A stretch of 64,000 nt of DNA. Origin: Neisseria meningitidis. GTDB lineage: Bacteria; Pseudomonadota; Gammaproteobacteria; Burkholderiales; Neisseriaceae. Positions 48,955-58,721 of this stretch are shown here, one piece after another. The DNA lies in NCBI RefSeq assembly GCF_900638555.1, contig NZ_LR134525.1, positions 1,364,001 through 1,428,000 of the forward strand, read 5' to 3'. The notes beneath the pieces are model-generated. The model searched no databases and was not told the origin of the DNA. It saw only the letters and a program-made list of their open reading frames with translations. Both the position numbers and the translations under genes were made by a program. Numbering within the stretch: the first letter of the stretch is position 1; every line of letters begins with the position of its first letter.

Positions 48955-50133
48955 TTATCGGCGCGGCTGGCCGCCTAGGGCGCGTTCGCCGCTTTCCTGC
49001 TGCTCGGCGGCGGTTATTTCGGAGATGACCACTTTGTCCCCCTCTTTCAACCCGCTTTTTACTTCGGTATTCATACTGTCTCTCATACCGGTCCGGATTT
49101 CGCGTTCCGCCGCCTTGCCGTCCGCACCCAACACGCGCACAAACGCCTTGCCGCCGCGATTTTTCACGGTCAGCGACGGAATAATCAGCACATTTTTCAC
49201 GCCGTCGATTTCAACCGTATTCTGCGTCGTCATCCCCGTGGCGAGTTTGCCGTCCGGATTCGGCACAAACGAACGGGCATAATAGTAGACCGCATTGGAA
49301 GCCGTATCCGTACTGCTGTTGTAGCCGCCCGACGACATCGTGGTCAGCCCGGGGTCGACGCTGTCGAGCTTCGCCTTAATCGGCGTATCCGGTTCGGACA
49401 AAATCGTAAACGAAATATCCTGCCCCGCCTTCACCTTGGTAATATCGCCCTCGGCAATCTGCATTTTGTTCAACATCATATCCAGATTCGCCAATTGGAC
49501 AATCGTCGGCGTAGACTGCGCCGCGTTCACAGTCTGCCCCTCTTCCACGAGAATCGCCACCACCGTGCCGTCCATCGTCGCGGTAATGCGCGTGTAGCCC
49601 AATTCCGACTCGGCGGTATTGATGGAAATTTTGCTCTGTCTGATTAGAGCCTTCAGCTCGGCAACATTGGCTTTGGCGGCGGCAAGCGCATCCTGCGCGC
49701 TTTCCAAATCTTCTTTAGAGGTCGCATCATCCTTCCACAACGCCGCCTGACGCTTATATTTCTTCTCCGCGCTGCCCAATGCAATCTGTGCCGACACCAG
49801 CTTCGCCTGATACGTTTCCAACTTGGATTTTTCCGTATTGAGCGTATTGGTCTGCGAGGTCGAATTGATTTCCGCAATCAAATCGCCCTTTTTAACCTGT
49901 TGCCCGAGTTTGACATAAAGTTTCTTAATCTGCCCCGATGCCTGCGCGCCGACCGATACCAGGTTGGACGGCGAAATCTCCCCTGTTGCAGAAACCGTCC
50001 GGCTGATGTCGCCGCGCCTGACCGTTTCCGTAATATAAGCAGCCTGCGGCTCGGGCTTCAGATAAGACCATCCGCCCCAAACCGCTGCCGCCGCGACCGC
50101 CGCAACAGCCGCCCATTTCATCATTTTTGCCAT
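48955..50133 (-). CDS. macA: MacA periplasmic efflux adaptor
   Basis: The 392-residue membrane fusion protein has an N-terminal membrane anchor (WAAVAAVAAAAVWGGW), lipoyl halves (VSVGAQASGQIKKLYVKLGQ and ATMDGTVVAILVEEGQTVNA), a long coiled-coil hairpin (TLNTEKSKLETYQAKLVSAQ onward) and C-terminal beta-barrel and proximal domains. It links MacB to the outer membrane channel. Its promoter has a weak -10 (TAGAAT). Confidence 0.95.
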   Translation of the reverse strand: MAKMMKWAAVAAVAAAAVWGGWSYLKPEPQAAYITETVRRGDISRTVSATGEISPSNLVSVGAQASGQIKKLYVKLGQQVKKGDLIAEINSTSQTNTLNTEKSKLETYQAKLVSAQIALGSAEKKYKRQAALWKDDATSKEDLESAQDALAAAKANVAELKALIRQSKISINTAESELGYTRITATMDGTVVAILVEEGQTVNAAQSTPTIVQLANLDMMLNKMQIAEGDITKVKAGQDISFTILSEPDTPIKAKLDSVDPGLTTMSSGGYNSSTDTASNAVYYYARSFVPNPDGKLATGMTTQNTVEIDGVKNVLIIPSLTVKNRGGKAFVRVLGADGKAAEREIRTGMRDSMNTEVKSGLKEGDKVVISEITAAEQQESGERALGGQPRR

Positions 50134-50177
50134 GTTTTCAATTCTCTGTATGCGTCAATCCCATAAATCGGAAGCGG

Positions 50178-50206
50178 ATTCTACCGCAAGTCCCTGCCCC
50201 ATCCAA
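50178..50206 (-). promoter_or_regulatory. macA promoter with TAGAAT -10
   Basis: On the minus strand TTGGAT (50206-50201), a 17-base spacer, TAGAAT (50183-50178). A G at this position of the -10 is reported in gonococcus to lower macAB expression. Confidence 0.7.
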
Positions 50207-50358
50207 GGCGGCAAACTGCCGACAATAAAAATAACCATTTGTTTTAAATGGCTTATACAATCTGCTTTCCCGAAAATTTCAATCCGTTTACATATTCCGC
50301 CATTTCCGATACGGCGTTATAATGCCGTCGACCGATAAACAAATGGAAACACATTGCT

Positions 50359-50748
50359 ATGAAAAACGTTCAAAAAGGCTTTACGCTGCTCGAGCTGATG
50401 ATTGCCGTCGCCATCCTCGGCATCCTGACGCTCATCACCTACCCTTCCTATAAAACCTACATCCGGCGCGTCCGCCTGTCGGAAGTCAGGACGACCCTGC
50501 TGCACAACGCGCAGACCATGGAACGTTACTACCGCCAAAAAGGGAGGTTTGACAACTACGACAAAAACAAACTGAAACAAAACAAATATTTCAACATTAC
50601 CTTAAGCGAAGTCAGCCCCGACCATTTTACCCTTAAGGCAACGCCCAATCCCACCACCAACGACGGCGAAACCTGCGTCGTTACGCTCAACGACGGCGGT
50701 ACCATTGCCGCTTCCGATACAAACCAATCCTGCCCCGGCTTCGACTAA
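50359..50748 (+). CDS. pilV: PilV, minor type IV pilin
   Basis: The 129-residue prepilin has a short leader with the PilD site (QKGFTLLELMIAVAI, cleaved after Gly), the conserved Glu+5, a long N-terminal helix and a C-terminal disulfide pair (ETCVVTL ... QSCPGFD). Its sequence and its place beside adhP and macA match meningococcal PilV, a minor pilin that affects adhesion and dampens transformation. A strong hairpin follows. Confidence 0.88.
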   Translation: MKNVQKGFTLLELMIAVAILGILTLITYPSYKTYIRRVRLSEVRTTLLHNAQTMERYYRQKGRFDNYDKNKLKQNKYFNITLSEVSPDHFTLKATPNPTTNDGETCVVTLNDGGTIAASDTNQSCPGFD

Positions 50749-50767
50749 TCCTCCGCCGAAGCCCGCA

Positions 50768-50820
50768 AACCCGTAAAGATGCCGTCTGGACACAGCTTCA
50801 GACGGTATCTTTACGGGTTT
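50768..50820 (+). terminator. Terminator after pilV (extended DUS hairpin)
   Basis: A 22-bp stem with one mismatch: AAACCCGTAAAGATGCCGTC (50768-50787) and its near-inverse ending at 50820. Confidence 0.88.
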
Positions 50821-51030
50821 GCCGTCCGGTTTTTCAAACTTGAAACCTGCCGCCCCTCATCCGGCAACCGCCCCGATGCCGCGCCTTTCCAAGCTGTTAT
50901 AATATAACATATAATCTATATTTTTCAACAACATACCACTTGACCTGTGAGATGCGGAAGCGTATGCTTACCCTTATATCGGACAACATTCCGTTTACAG
51001 GTTTTTTTGCCGTAACTAAGGAGCGCAATC

Positions 51031-52077
51031 ATGAAAATGCAGGCAGTTGTTGTGAATAAAAATGTAGCGGGCGATGTGGAAATAGTCGAACGCGAGGTTC
51101 GCCCGTTGAAATACGGCGAGGCGTTGGTCGAAGTCGAATATTGCGGCGTGTGCCACACCGACCTGCACGTTGCGGCAGGCGACTACGGCGAAAAACCGGG
51201 CCGCGTGCTGGGACACGAGGGCATCGGTTTGGTTAAAGAAGTTGCCGACGGTGTGAAAAATCTGAAAGTCGGCGACCGCGTCAGCATCGCCTGGCTGTTC
51301 CAAAGCTGCGGCTCGTGCGAATACTGCAATACCGGCCGCGAAACCCTGTGCCGTTCCGTATTGAACGCGGGCTACACCGCCGACGGCGGTATGGCGACCC
51401 ACTGCATCGTCAATGCGGATTATGCGGTCAAAGTCCCCGACGGTCTCGACCCCGCCCAAGCGTCCAGCATCACTTGTGCCGGCGTGACCACTTATAAAGC
51501 CATTAAAGTTTCCAGTGTTCGTCCGGGACAGTGGATTGCCATCTACGGCGCGGGCGGTTTGGGCAACTTGGGGGTCCAATACGCGAAAAAAGTATTCGGC
51601 GCGCACGTTGTCGCCATCGACATCAACGACGACAAACTGGCGTTTGCCAAAGAAAGCGGCGCGGATTTGGTTGTCAACGCCGCCAAAGAAGACGCTGCCA
51701 AAGTGATTCAGGAAAAAACCGGCGGCGCACACGCTGCGGTCGTAACCGCCGTATCTGCTGCCGCATTCAACTCTGCCGTGAATTGCGTCCGCGCGGGCGG
51801 ACGTGTGGTTGCCATCGGGCTGCCGCCGGAATCGATGGATTTGTCCATCCCGCGTTTGGTTTTGGACGGCATCGAAGTGGTCGGCTCTTTGGTCGGCACG
51901 CGCAAAGATTTGGAAGAAGCCTTCCAATTCGGCGCGGAAGGTTTGGTTGTGCCGAAAGTCGAGTTGCGTGCTTTGGATGAAGCGCCTGCCATCTTCCAAG
52001 AAATGCGCGAAGGTAAAATTACCGGCCGTATGGTAATCGATATGAAAAAAGAATGCGGCTGCGGCCATCACCACTGA
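51031..52077 (+). CDS. adhP: Zinc-dependent alcohol dehydrogenase AdhP
   Basis: The 348-residue medium-chain dehydrogenase has the catalytic zinc ligands ([18 protein letters not shown]), the structural zinc Cys set ([16 protein letters not shown]) and the NAD loop ([18 protein letters not shown]). It oxidises primary alcohols such as ethanol. The C-terminus ends [10 protein letters not shown], a metal-binding-looking tail not needed by the fold. Start follows AAGGAG. Confidence 0.95.
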   Translation: MKMQAVVVNKNVAGDVEIVEREVRPLKYGEALVEVEYCGVCHTDLHVAAGDYGEKPGRVLGHEGIGLVKEVADGVKNLKVGDRVSIAWLFQSCGSCEYCNTGRETLCRSVLNAGYTADGGMATHCIVNADYAVKVPDGLDPAQASSITCAGVTTYKAIKVSSVRPGQWIAIYGAGGLGNLGVQYAKKVFGAHVVAIDINDDKLAFAKESGADLVVNAAKEDAAKVIQEKTGGAHAAVVTAVSAAAFNSAVNCVRAGGRVVAIGLPPESMDLSIPRLVLDGIEVVGSLVGTRKDLEEAFQFGAEGLVVPKVELRALDEAPAIFQEMREGKITGRMVIDMKKECGCGHHH

Positions 52078-52101
52078 TTTGACGTGGCGATACACATCGA
52101 A

Positions 52102-52135
52102 ATGCCGTCTGAACGCTGTTCAGACGGCATTTTTT
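52102..52135 (+). terminator. Inverted DUS terminator after adhP
   Basis: ATGCCGTCTGAA (52102-52113), CGCTG, TTCAGACGGCAT (52119-52130), then TTTTT. Confidence 0.9.
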
Positions 52136-52241
52136 ATGGATTTGGATTTGATTTTAATCCGTTCTGTTTGAAATGCCGTCTGAAAACCCGTATCGCAACA
52201 CGTCATTAAGAACGGCAAGATTCAACCGTTCTGCAACCCGT

Positions 52242-55200
52242 TTAGACGGATTCCGCCATTTCCAACGCCTGTTTGATGTCCACGGCAACGACGCGCGACA
52301 CGCCTTTTTCCTGCATGGTTACGCCGACCAGCTGCTCCGCCATTTCCATGGTCAGGCGGTTGTGGGAGATGTAGAGGAACTGGGTTTGCGCCGACATTTC
52401 TTTGACCAGGTTGCAGAAACGCGAGGTGTTGGCATCGTCCAGCGGGGCATCGACTTCGTCCAGAAGGCAGAAGGGGGCGGGGTTGAGGCTGAACAGGGCG
52501 AACACGAGGCTCATGGCGGTGAGGGCTTTTTCGCCGCCGGAGAGGAGGTGGATGGTGCTGTTTTTCTTGCCGGGCGGACGCGCCATGATGGATACGCCTG
52601 CGGTCAGGAGGTCGTCGCCTATCATTTTGAGGGTGGCTTCGCCGCCGCCGAACAGGGTGGGGAAGAAGGTTTGGACTTTGCCGTTGACGGCGTCGAAGGT
52701 TTCTTTGAAACGCGCTTTGGTTTTGTCGTCGATTTGGGCGATGGCTTCTTCCAAAAGGGTGATGGCTGCCTGCACGTCTTCGCTTTGGCTGCGGTAGTAG
52801 CCGTCGCGTTCGCGCGCTTCTTCGAGTTCTTGCAGGGCGGCGAGGTTGACCGCGCCGAGTGCTTCGATTTGTTGCGAAAGGCTGCCGATGCTGCTGTTCA
52901 ATACTTTCGGCGATTCTTTCGCCAACGCTTCGAGCGCGTCCAAATCGGCGGCGCGTTCGGTCAGGTTTTGATGGTAGCGTTTGGCGTTGATCAGGGCTTC
53001 CTGCTGCTGCAACAGGGCGGTTTGGGTGGCGGCCTGAAGCTTCGGCAGCTTGGTTTGCAGGGTTTGTACGCGGGCGTATTGTTCCCTACCCTGCTCCTGA
53101 ATCTGCGCGAGTTTCTCCTGTACGACAATATATTCTTCGTCCAAACTCTGTACGGCTTCGCTCAACTCTTCGAGCTTGATGTGCTGCTCGTCGTTTTGGA
53201 ACTCGGTTTCATAGGCGAGGGCAAGCTCTTGCTGGCGTTCCTGCCAATCGAAGGTTTGTTGTTCAAGCTGGGCAATTTGCTGTTGGTAGTTTTGTTTTTG
53301 CTGGTTGAGCTTGTGGACGGCGACTTCGGCCAGCCCGTATTGGCGGTTGGCTTCCAACAGGGCAAGCTGCGCCTGTTTCAGACGGCCTTGCTGCTCTTGG
53401 CGGCTGTGTGCGGTGGTCTGCTGTTGGTGTTCGAGTTCGGCGGCGGCTTCCTGCAAAGTAGCGATGTCGTCTGAAAGCCCGTCGGACGTGTGTTGCAACA
53501 CGGTCTGCTCTTCCGCCAACTGCGCCAGTTCGCGCTCGATGTGTTCGCGGCGGATTTGCCCTTGGTTGGTACGCGCTAAGAGTTCGGCGGCGCGTTGCTG
53601 TGCTTGACTGTATTGGCGCGTGTGCTGCTGTTGCTGCTGCATCAGGTTTTTATGTTGCACTTCAGACGAGCGCACGGCGGCTTCCGCCTGTTTGAACGCG
53701 GCTTCGGCGGCGGAAAGTTCGGGGGCGAGGTTTTCCAGTTCGGACGCGATGCCGTCGAGGCGCGCTTTTTGGGCAATCAGGCTTTCCTGCGCGGGTTTGG
53801 CATAGAGCAGGACGCTGACTTTATCGACCTGATGACCTTCGGGCGTGAGCCAGATTTGGTGTGCGCCCAAATCGTTTTGATGCGCGAGGGCATAGCTCAA
53901 ATCGGGCGCACACAATACGCCGTCGAGCCAGTGGTGCAATGCCGTCTGAAACGGCGGCTGCGCTTGGATTTGGTTCAGCAATGCCTGTACGGGCAGGGAT
54001 TTTTTGATGCCGCCTGAGAGGTCGTCTGAAAGCCATGCCGCCTGCCCCTGCGGCAAAGGCTCGGGCGGCACGAAACCTTGCGGCACGGCGCGGGCGTGCA
54101 GGCGTTCGGCAAGAATGACGGACAAGGCGTGCTGCCACTCGGCGGGCGCGGTGATGTGTTGCCACAGTTGCGGCGCGGCGGCGTGGTCGGTTGCCTGCCA
54201 GAAATCGGCGGCTTCCTGCTGTTGCGACAGGATTTGCGACAACGCCTGCTGCTGCGCCTGCAAGGTAATGTGTTGCTGCTTCAGGCTTTGGAAGCGGCTC
54301 GATGCCGTCTGAAACGCCTCGCGGGCGGCGTGTAGAGCTTCTTCGGCGGCGATGATTTGTTCTTCGTAATGCTCTTGCCGGTTTTGCAACAAGGCGGCGG
54401 CTTCCTGCGCGGCGGCGGTTTCGGCTTCGTCGGGCAGGTTCAGGGCTTGGTTTTCCTGTTTCAGACGGCCTTTGTGCTCTTCGTGCCCGGCAATCGTTTG
54501 TCCGGTATGGGCAAGCTGCTGCTGTTTCAACGCCAGTTCGCGGCGGATGCGGTTTGCCTCGTCCTGCTGGGTTTGGAAGGCGGCGTTGAGCGCGGTTTGG
54601 GCTTCTTCCAATTCGGGCAGACGCTCTTCGTGTTCGGCAACCTGCATCGCCCATTCCGCCAATTCGGTTTGCTTTTCTTCGGTCTGCGACTCGTTTTCTT
54701 CCAGCTTGACGCGGATTTGCTGCTGCTCTTGATGGATGCGTTGCATCTGCGCCTGCGCCGCCTGCTTGTCGCGTTCGATGCGTTGGTGCAGGTTTTGCTG
54801 ATGGCGGATTTGTTCTTCCAAACGGGCAATCTGCTCGCGCAACACGCCGCGTTTGTTGCCCAGTTCGTGTACCGCCTGCTGCTGCGACTGTTCGGCGGTC
54901 TGCAATGCGTGTACTTCGTCGTTTAACGCCTGAACCTGCGCGGCGGTTTCGTCCTGCTGCGCCTGCAAAGACTGATGCTGCGCGGTCGCCTTGTCGGCGG
55001 CGGCAAGCGATTGCTGCCATTGGGCGTAATCGAGCAAATCCTGCTGTTGGTTCAACTGCGCGGTCAGGGATTTGTAGCGTTCGGCGGTTTCCGCCTGTTT
55101 TTCCAGCTTTTCCACCTGACGCGCCAACTCGTTCTGCAAATCACCCAAACGCTGCAAATGCTCGCGCGTGTCTTTCAGACGGCCTTCCGTCTCCTTGCGG

Positions 55201-55727
55201 CGTTCCTTATATTTGGACACGCCCGCCGCCTCCTCGATATAGGCGCGCAACTCCTCCGGCCGCGCTTCGATGATGCGCGAAATCATCCCCTGCTCGATAA
55301 CGGCATAACCGCGCGCGCCCACGCCAGTACCCAAAAACAAATCGGTAATGTCGCGGCGGCGCACGGTCTGATTATTGATGAAATAAGTCGATTCGCCCTG
55401 ACGCGTCAACTGCCGCTTGATGCTCACCTCGGCATACTGCCCCCACGCCCCCTGCAAACTGTGGTCGCTGTTGTCAAACACCAGCTCCACCGAAGCCCTC
55501 GGCGCAGGACGGCGCGTCGCCGCACCGTTAAAAATCACGTCCTGCATACTCTCGCCGCGAAGCTGCTTCGCCGAAGCCTCACCCAACACCCAGCGCACCG
55601 CGTCAATCACATTCGACTTGCCGCAGCCGTTCGGCCCGATAACCGCGACAAGCTGCCCCGGCACATGAATCGTGGTCGGGTCGGTAAAAGATTTGAAGCC
55701 GGAGAGTTTGATATGGGTCAGGCGCAT
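52242..55727 (-). CDS. smc: SMC chromosome condensation protein
   Basis: The 1161-residue ATPase has Walker A at the start (GPNGCGKSN, residues 31-39), two very long coiled-coil arms rich in Gln, Glu and Ala around a hinge (about residues 500-640), the signature LLSGGEKALTAMSLVFALF and Walker B FCLLDEVDAPLDDAN near the end. It forms the bacterial condensin with ScpA/ScpB, which are not in the window. The high Gln content of the arms produces many false antisense reading frames. Confidence 0.97.
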   Translation of the reverse strand: MRLTHIKLSGFKSFTDPTTIHVPGQLVAVIGPNGCGKSNVIDAVRWVLGEASAKQLRGESMQDVIFNGAATRRPAPRASVELVFDNSDHSLQGAWGQYAEVSIKRQLTRQGESTYFINNQTVRRRDITDLFLGTGVGARGYAVIEQGMISRIIEARPEELRAYIEEAAGVSKYKERRKETEGRLKDTREHLQRLGDLQNELARQVEKLEKQAETAERYKSLTAQLNQQQDLLDYAQWQQSLAAADKATAQHQSLQAQQDETAAQVQALNDEVHALQTAEQSQQQAVHELGNKRGVLREQIARLEEQIRHQQNLHQRIERDKQAAQAQMQRIHQEQQQIRVKLEENESQTEEKQTELAEWAMQVAEHEERLPELEEAQTALNAAFQTQQDEANRIRRELALKQQQLAHTGQTIAGHEEHKGRLKQENQALNLPDEAETAAAQEAAALLQNRQEHYEEQIIAAEEALHAAREAFQTASSRFQSLKQQHITLQAQQQALSQILSQQQEAADFWQATDHAAAPQLWQHITAPAEWQHALSVILAERLHARAVPQGFVPPEPLPQGQAAWLSDDLSGGIKKSLPVQALLNQIQAQPPFQTALHHWLDGVLCAPDLSYALAHQNDLGAHQIWLTPEGHQVDKVSVLLYAKPAQESLIAQKARLDGIASELENLAPELSAAEAAFKQAEAAVRSSEVQHKNLMQQQQQHTRQYSQAQQRAAELLARTNQGQIRREHIERELAQLAEEQTVLQHTSDGLSDDIATLQEAAAELEHQQQTTAHSRQEQQGRLKQAQLALLEANRQYGLAEVAVHKLNQQKQNYQQQIAQLEQQTFDWQERQQELALAYETEFQNDEQHIKLEELSEAVQSLDEEYIVVQEKLAQIQEQGREQYARVQTLQTKLPKLQAATQTALLQQQEALINAKRYHQNLTERAADLDALEALAKESPKVLNSSIGSLSQQIEALGAVNLAALQELEEARERDGYYRSQSEDVQAAITLLEEAIAQIDDKTKARFKETFDAVNGKVQTFFPTLFGGGEATLKMIGDDLLTAGVSIMARPPGKKNSTIHLLSGGEKALTAMSLVFALFSLNPAPFCLLDEVDAPLDDANTSRFCNLVKEMSAQTQFLYISHNRLTMEMAEQLVGVTMQEKGVSRVVAVDIKQALEMAESV

Positions 55728-55826
55728 AATGGTCGGAAAAAATAAAAAAGAAGCGTATTTTAACGGAAATCCCGCCGCACCACCCCATATCTTGCCGGCA
55801 AAACCTTACCGCATCCCGCACCCTCG

Positions 55827-55853
55827 ATGCCGTCTGAAGCCTTCAGACGGCAT
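55827..55853. terminator. Inverted DUS hairpin upstream of lpxH
   Basis: ATGCCGTCTGAA (55827-55838) and TTCAGACGGCAT (55842-55853), followed by TTTTTAA. Confidence 0.8.
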
Positions 55854-55976
55854 TTTTAACGCGCCCGAACCCCGATTCCGCCAACGCCCGATGCTTGGCG
55901 CGGCATTTGCCGTATTGCCCCGCCGCCGGGCGCGTTATAATCCGCCACGACATCCGCCCGATTTGGAAACCTGCCT

Positions 55977-56699
55977 ATGAAACCCGCCTATTTCATCTCC
56001 GACCTGCATTTGAGCGAAAAGCACCCCGAACTGACCGCGCTGTTGCTGCGTTTTTTACGTTCTTCCGCCGCCGGGCAGGCGCGGGCGGTTTATATTTTGG
56101 GCGATTTGTTTGATTTCTGGGTGGGCGATGACGAAGTTTCCGAATTGAATACTTCGGTTGCGCGTGAAATCAGGAAATTGTCCGACAAAGGCGTTGCCGT
56201 GTTCTTCGTCAGGGGCAACCGCGATTTCCTGATTGGGCGGGATTTTTGCCGACAGGCGGGTATGACGCTGCTGCCGGATTACTCGGTTTTGGACTTGTTC
56301 GGCTGCAAAACCCTCATCTGCCACGGCGACACTCTGTGTACGGATGACAGGGCATACCTGCGTTTCCGCCGCATCGTGCATTGCAGGCGGCTGCAAAAAC
56401 TGTTCCTAATGCTGCCCCTGAAGTGGCGCACGCGCCTTGCCGCCAAAATCAGGCGTGTCAGCAAAATGGAAAAACAGGTCAAGCCCGCCGATATTATGGA
56501 TGCCAATGCCGCCTTTACCGCGCGGCAGGTGCGCGCCTTCGGTGCGGAAAGGCTGATACACGGGCACACCCACCGCGAGCATATCCATCACGAAAACAGC
56601 TTTACCCGCATCGTTTTGGGCGACTGGCATAACGACTATGCTTCAATCCTCCGCGTGGACGGGGACGGCGCGGTATTCGTGCCGCTGGAAAAATGCTGA
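55977..56699 (+). CDS. lpxH: UDP-2,3-diacylglucosamine diphosphatase LpxH
   Basis: The 240-residue enzyme has the calcineurin-like metallophosphatase motifs in order: FISDLHLS (residues 7-14), LGDLFDFWVGDD, RGNRDFLIG, CHGDTLCTDD and HGHTHREHIH. It hydrolyses UDP-2,3-diacylglucosamine to lipid X in lipid A synthesis at the inner membrane surface. It stands alone between smc (opposite strand) and lctP. Confidence 0.96.
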   Translation: MKPAYFISDLHLSEKHPELTALLLRFLRSSAAGQARAVYILGDLFDFWVGDDEVSELNTSVAREIRKLSDKGVAVFFVRGNRDFLIGRDFCRQAGMTLLPDYSVLDLFGCKTLICHGDTLCTDDRAYLRFRRIVHCRRLQKLFLMLPLKWRTRLAAKIRRVSKMEKQVKPADIMDANAAFTARQVRAFGAERLIHGHTHREHIHHENSFTRIVLGDWHNDYASILRVDGDGAVFVPLEKC

Positions 56700-56813
56700 A
56701 AATGCCGTCTGAAGCCTTTCGGGCGGCTTTTTTTACACGCCCCTTTCCCACACTCCCTCCGCCGCATCATCACCATCCTTAACCCGCATTAATAGCCATT
56801 ATCGATAAAATGC

Positions 56814-56842
56814 TTGACCGATTACATAAGATTACGTAAAGT
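56814..56842 (+). promoter_or_regulatory. lctP promoter
   Basis: TTGACC (56814-56819), a 17-base spacer, TAAAGT (56837-56842). The predicted start is near 56849, just upstream of the operator. Confidence 0.65.
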
Positions 56843-56857
56843 GTGCAAACGCATAAC

Positions 56858-56874
56858 AATTGGTCTTACCAATT
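56858..56874. promoter_or_regulatory. GntR/FadR-type operator upstream of lctP
   Basis: AATTGGTCTTACCAATT is a perfect 7+7 palindrome of the TTGGT-N3-ACCAA type bound by LldR/PdhR-like regulators. GdhR, a GntR-family protein, is reported to repress lctP in gonococcus, so it is the likely binder. The site lies about 10 bases downstream of the predicted start. Confidence 0.75.
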
Positions 56875-56967
56875 TATCTTTTAACCAAAATATCGGGTGT
56901 ACGGGATTTGAACGTCTTTCCAAACCTCGACGCGCCTTATGATGCAAATGCCTAAAAAGGATTCGTT

Positions 56968-58554
56968 ATGGCACTTTTCCTCAGCATATTCCCCATCGTC
57001 CTGCTGATTTGGCTGATGGTGAAAAAAAACAGTATGCCCTCCTACGTCGCGCTGCCGATTACCGCAGTGCTGATTTACGCCATCAAACTTTTCTACTTCG
57101 ACGATGCGGGCATGCTGCTCAACGCCACCGCCGCTTCCGGCCTCGTCAAAACGCTCACGCCGATTACCGTGATTTTCGGCGCGATTATGTTCAACCGTAT
57201 GATGGAAACCACGGGCTGCATCGATGTCATCCGCAAATGGCTGGCGACCATCAGCCCCAACCCCGTAGCGCAACTGATGATTATCGGCTGGGCTTTTGCC
57301 TTTATGATTGAAGGCGCATCCGGCTTCGGCACGCCTGCCGCGATTGCCGCGCCGATTCTGATGAGCTTGGGCTTCAACCCGTTGAAAGTGGCGATTTTCA
57401 CTTTGGTGATGAACTCCGTCCCCGTCTCTTTCGGCGCGGTCGGTACGCCGACCTGGTTCGGTTTCGCACCGCTGAACCTGAGTGCCGAAGACATCCTCGC
57501 CATCGGCAGGCAGACCGGCGTAATGCACTTCTTCGCAGGTTTCGTCATCCCCGTCATCGGCTTGGGCTTCATCGTACCTTGGTCTGAAATCCGCAAAAAC
57601 TTGGGCTTCGTCGCCATTGCCGTCTTCTCCTGCACCATTCCTTATGTCGCATTGGCGATGGTCAACGAAGAATTCCCGTCGCTCGTCGCCGGCGCGATCG
57701 GCCTGATGGTGTCCGTATTCGCCGCCAACCAAGGCTGGGGCTTGAGCAAAGACCACGCCAAAGACCCGAATGCCGAAAAAGTGCCGTTCGCCCAAGTCGC
57801 CAAAGCACTCGCCCCTTTGGGTATGCTGATCGGCATGCTGGTGGTTACGCGCATCAAACAGCTCGGCATCAAAGGCATTTTGACCAGCAAAGAAGAATGG
57901 TTCAGCTTCCAACTGCCGTTTGATTTGTCCAAAATCACCGTCAGCGACTCCCTGACGATTACTTTCGGCAATATTTTCGGACAAGATGTCAGCGCGTCTT
58001 ACCAAACGCTGTACGTCCCGGCTTGGATTCCGTTTGTGCTGACCGTTTGGATTTGCATCCTGCTGTATAAAACCAAATTCAAAGATGCCTGGACGATTTA
58101 TTCCGTAACTTTCAATCAAACCAAAAAACCGCTGCTTGCCCTGATGGGCGCGCTGATTATGGTTCAGCTGATGCTGGTCGGCGGCGACAATTCGATGGTG
58201 AAAATCATCGGTAAGGAATTTGCCGCAATGGCGGGCGAACACTGGGTTTATTTCTCGCCGTATCTGGGCGCGATCGGTGCGTTCTTCTCCGGTTCCAACA
58301 CCGTGTCCAACCTGACCTTCGGCCCGATTCAGCAGCAAATCGCCTTGGATACCGGCCTGTCCGTTACCCTGATTCTGGCGTTGCAGTCCGTCGGCGGCGC
58401 GATGGGCAATATGGTGTGCCTCAACAACATCATCGCCGTATGTACCGTATTGGATGTGAAAAATTCCGAAGGTGCGATTATCAAGAAAACCGTTATCCCG
58501 ATGGCGATTTACGGCGTGATTGCCGTCGTCGCGGCAATGATTTTCTTCCTCTAG
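56968..58554 (+). CDS. lctP: L-lactate permease LctP
   Basis: The 528-residue inner membrane transporter has about thirteen helices and LctP-family blocks (WAFAFMIEGASGFGTPAAIA, MNSVPVSFGAVGTPTWFG, FSGSNTVSNLTFGPIQQQIA). It imports lactate, a key carbon source and virulence determinant for meningococcus. It is preceded by a promoter and a GntR-type operator and is monocistronic. A 607-codon reading frame on the opposite strand is an artefact of its composition. Confidence 0.96.
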   Translation: MALFLSIFPIVLLIWLMVKKNSMPSYVALPITAVLIYAIKLFYFDDAGMLLNATAASGLVKTLTPITVIFGAIMFNRMMETTGCIDVIRKWLATISPNPVAQLMIIGWAFAFMIEGASGFGTPAAIAAPILMSLGFNPLKVAIFTLVMNSVPVSFGAVGTPTWFGFAPLNLSAEDILAIGRQTGVMHFFAGFVIPVIGLGFIVPWSEIRKNLGFVAIAVFSCTIPYVALAMVNEEFPSLVAGAIGLMVSVFAANQGWGLSKDHAKDPNAEKVPFAQVAKALAPLGMLIGMLVVTRIKQLGIKGILTSKEEWFSFQLPFDLSKITVSDSLTITFGNIFGQDVSASYQTLYVPAWIPFVLTVWICILLYKTKFKDAWTIYSVTFNQTKKPLLALMGALIMVQLMLVGGDNSMVKIIGKEFAAMAGEHWVYFSPYLGAIGAFFSGSNTVSNLTFGPIQQQIALDTGLSVTLILALQSVGGAMGNMVCLNNIIAVCTVLDVKNSEGAIIKKTVIPMAIYGVIAVVAAMIFFL

Positions 58555-58668
58555 GCGAAACGCCACCATCCATAGCGGCAGCACGCGGGGAACGGAAACC
58601 GCCGTTCCCCGTCTGGGCGGCGCATCGGGCAGAATCTCGGTGCCGGAACAGCCCGCCCCGCCAAACAA

Positions 58669-58709
58669 ATGCCGTCTGAAACCGGAAAAGGCTTCAGACG
58701 GCATTTTTC
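58669..58709. terminator. Inverted DUS terminator after lctP
   Basis: ATGCCGTCTGAA (58669-58680) and TTCAGACGGCAT (58693-58704), then TTTTT. Confidence 0.85.
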
Positions 58710-58721
58710 CGCCGTTTGCAT

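Noticed and set aside
52173..53474. Plus-strand frame over smc (and others to 55745)
   Set aside because: Antisense of coiled-coil Gln/Ala codons; hydrophobic or Val/Phe-rich noise.
56881..58704. 607-codon antisense frame over lctP
   Set aside because: It covers a clearly recognisable permease on the other strand, shows His/Asp/Gly-rich noise with no domain, and has no ribosome binding site.
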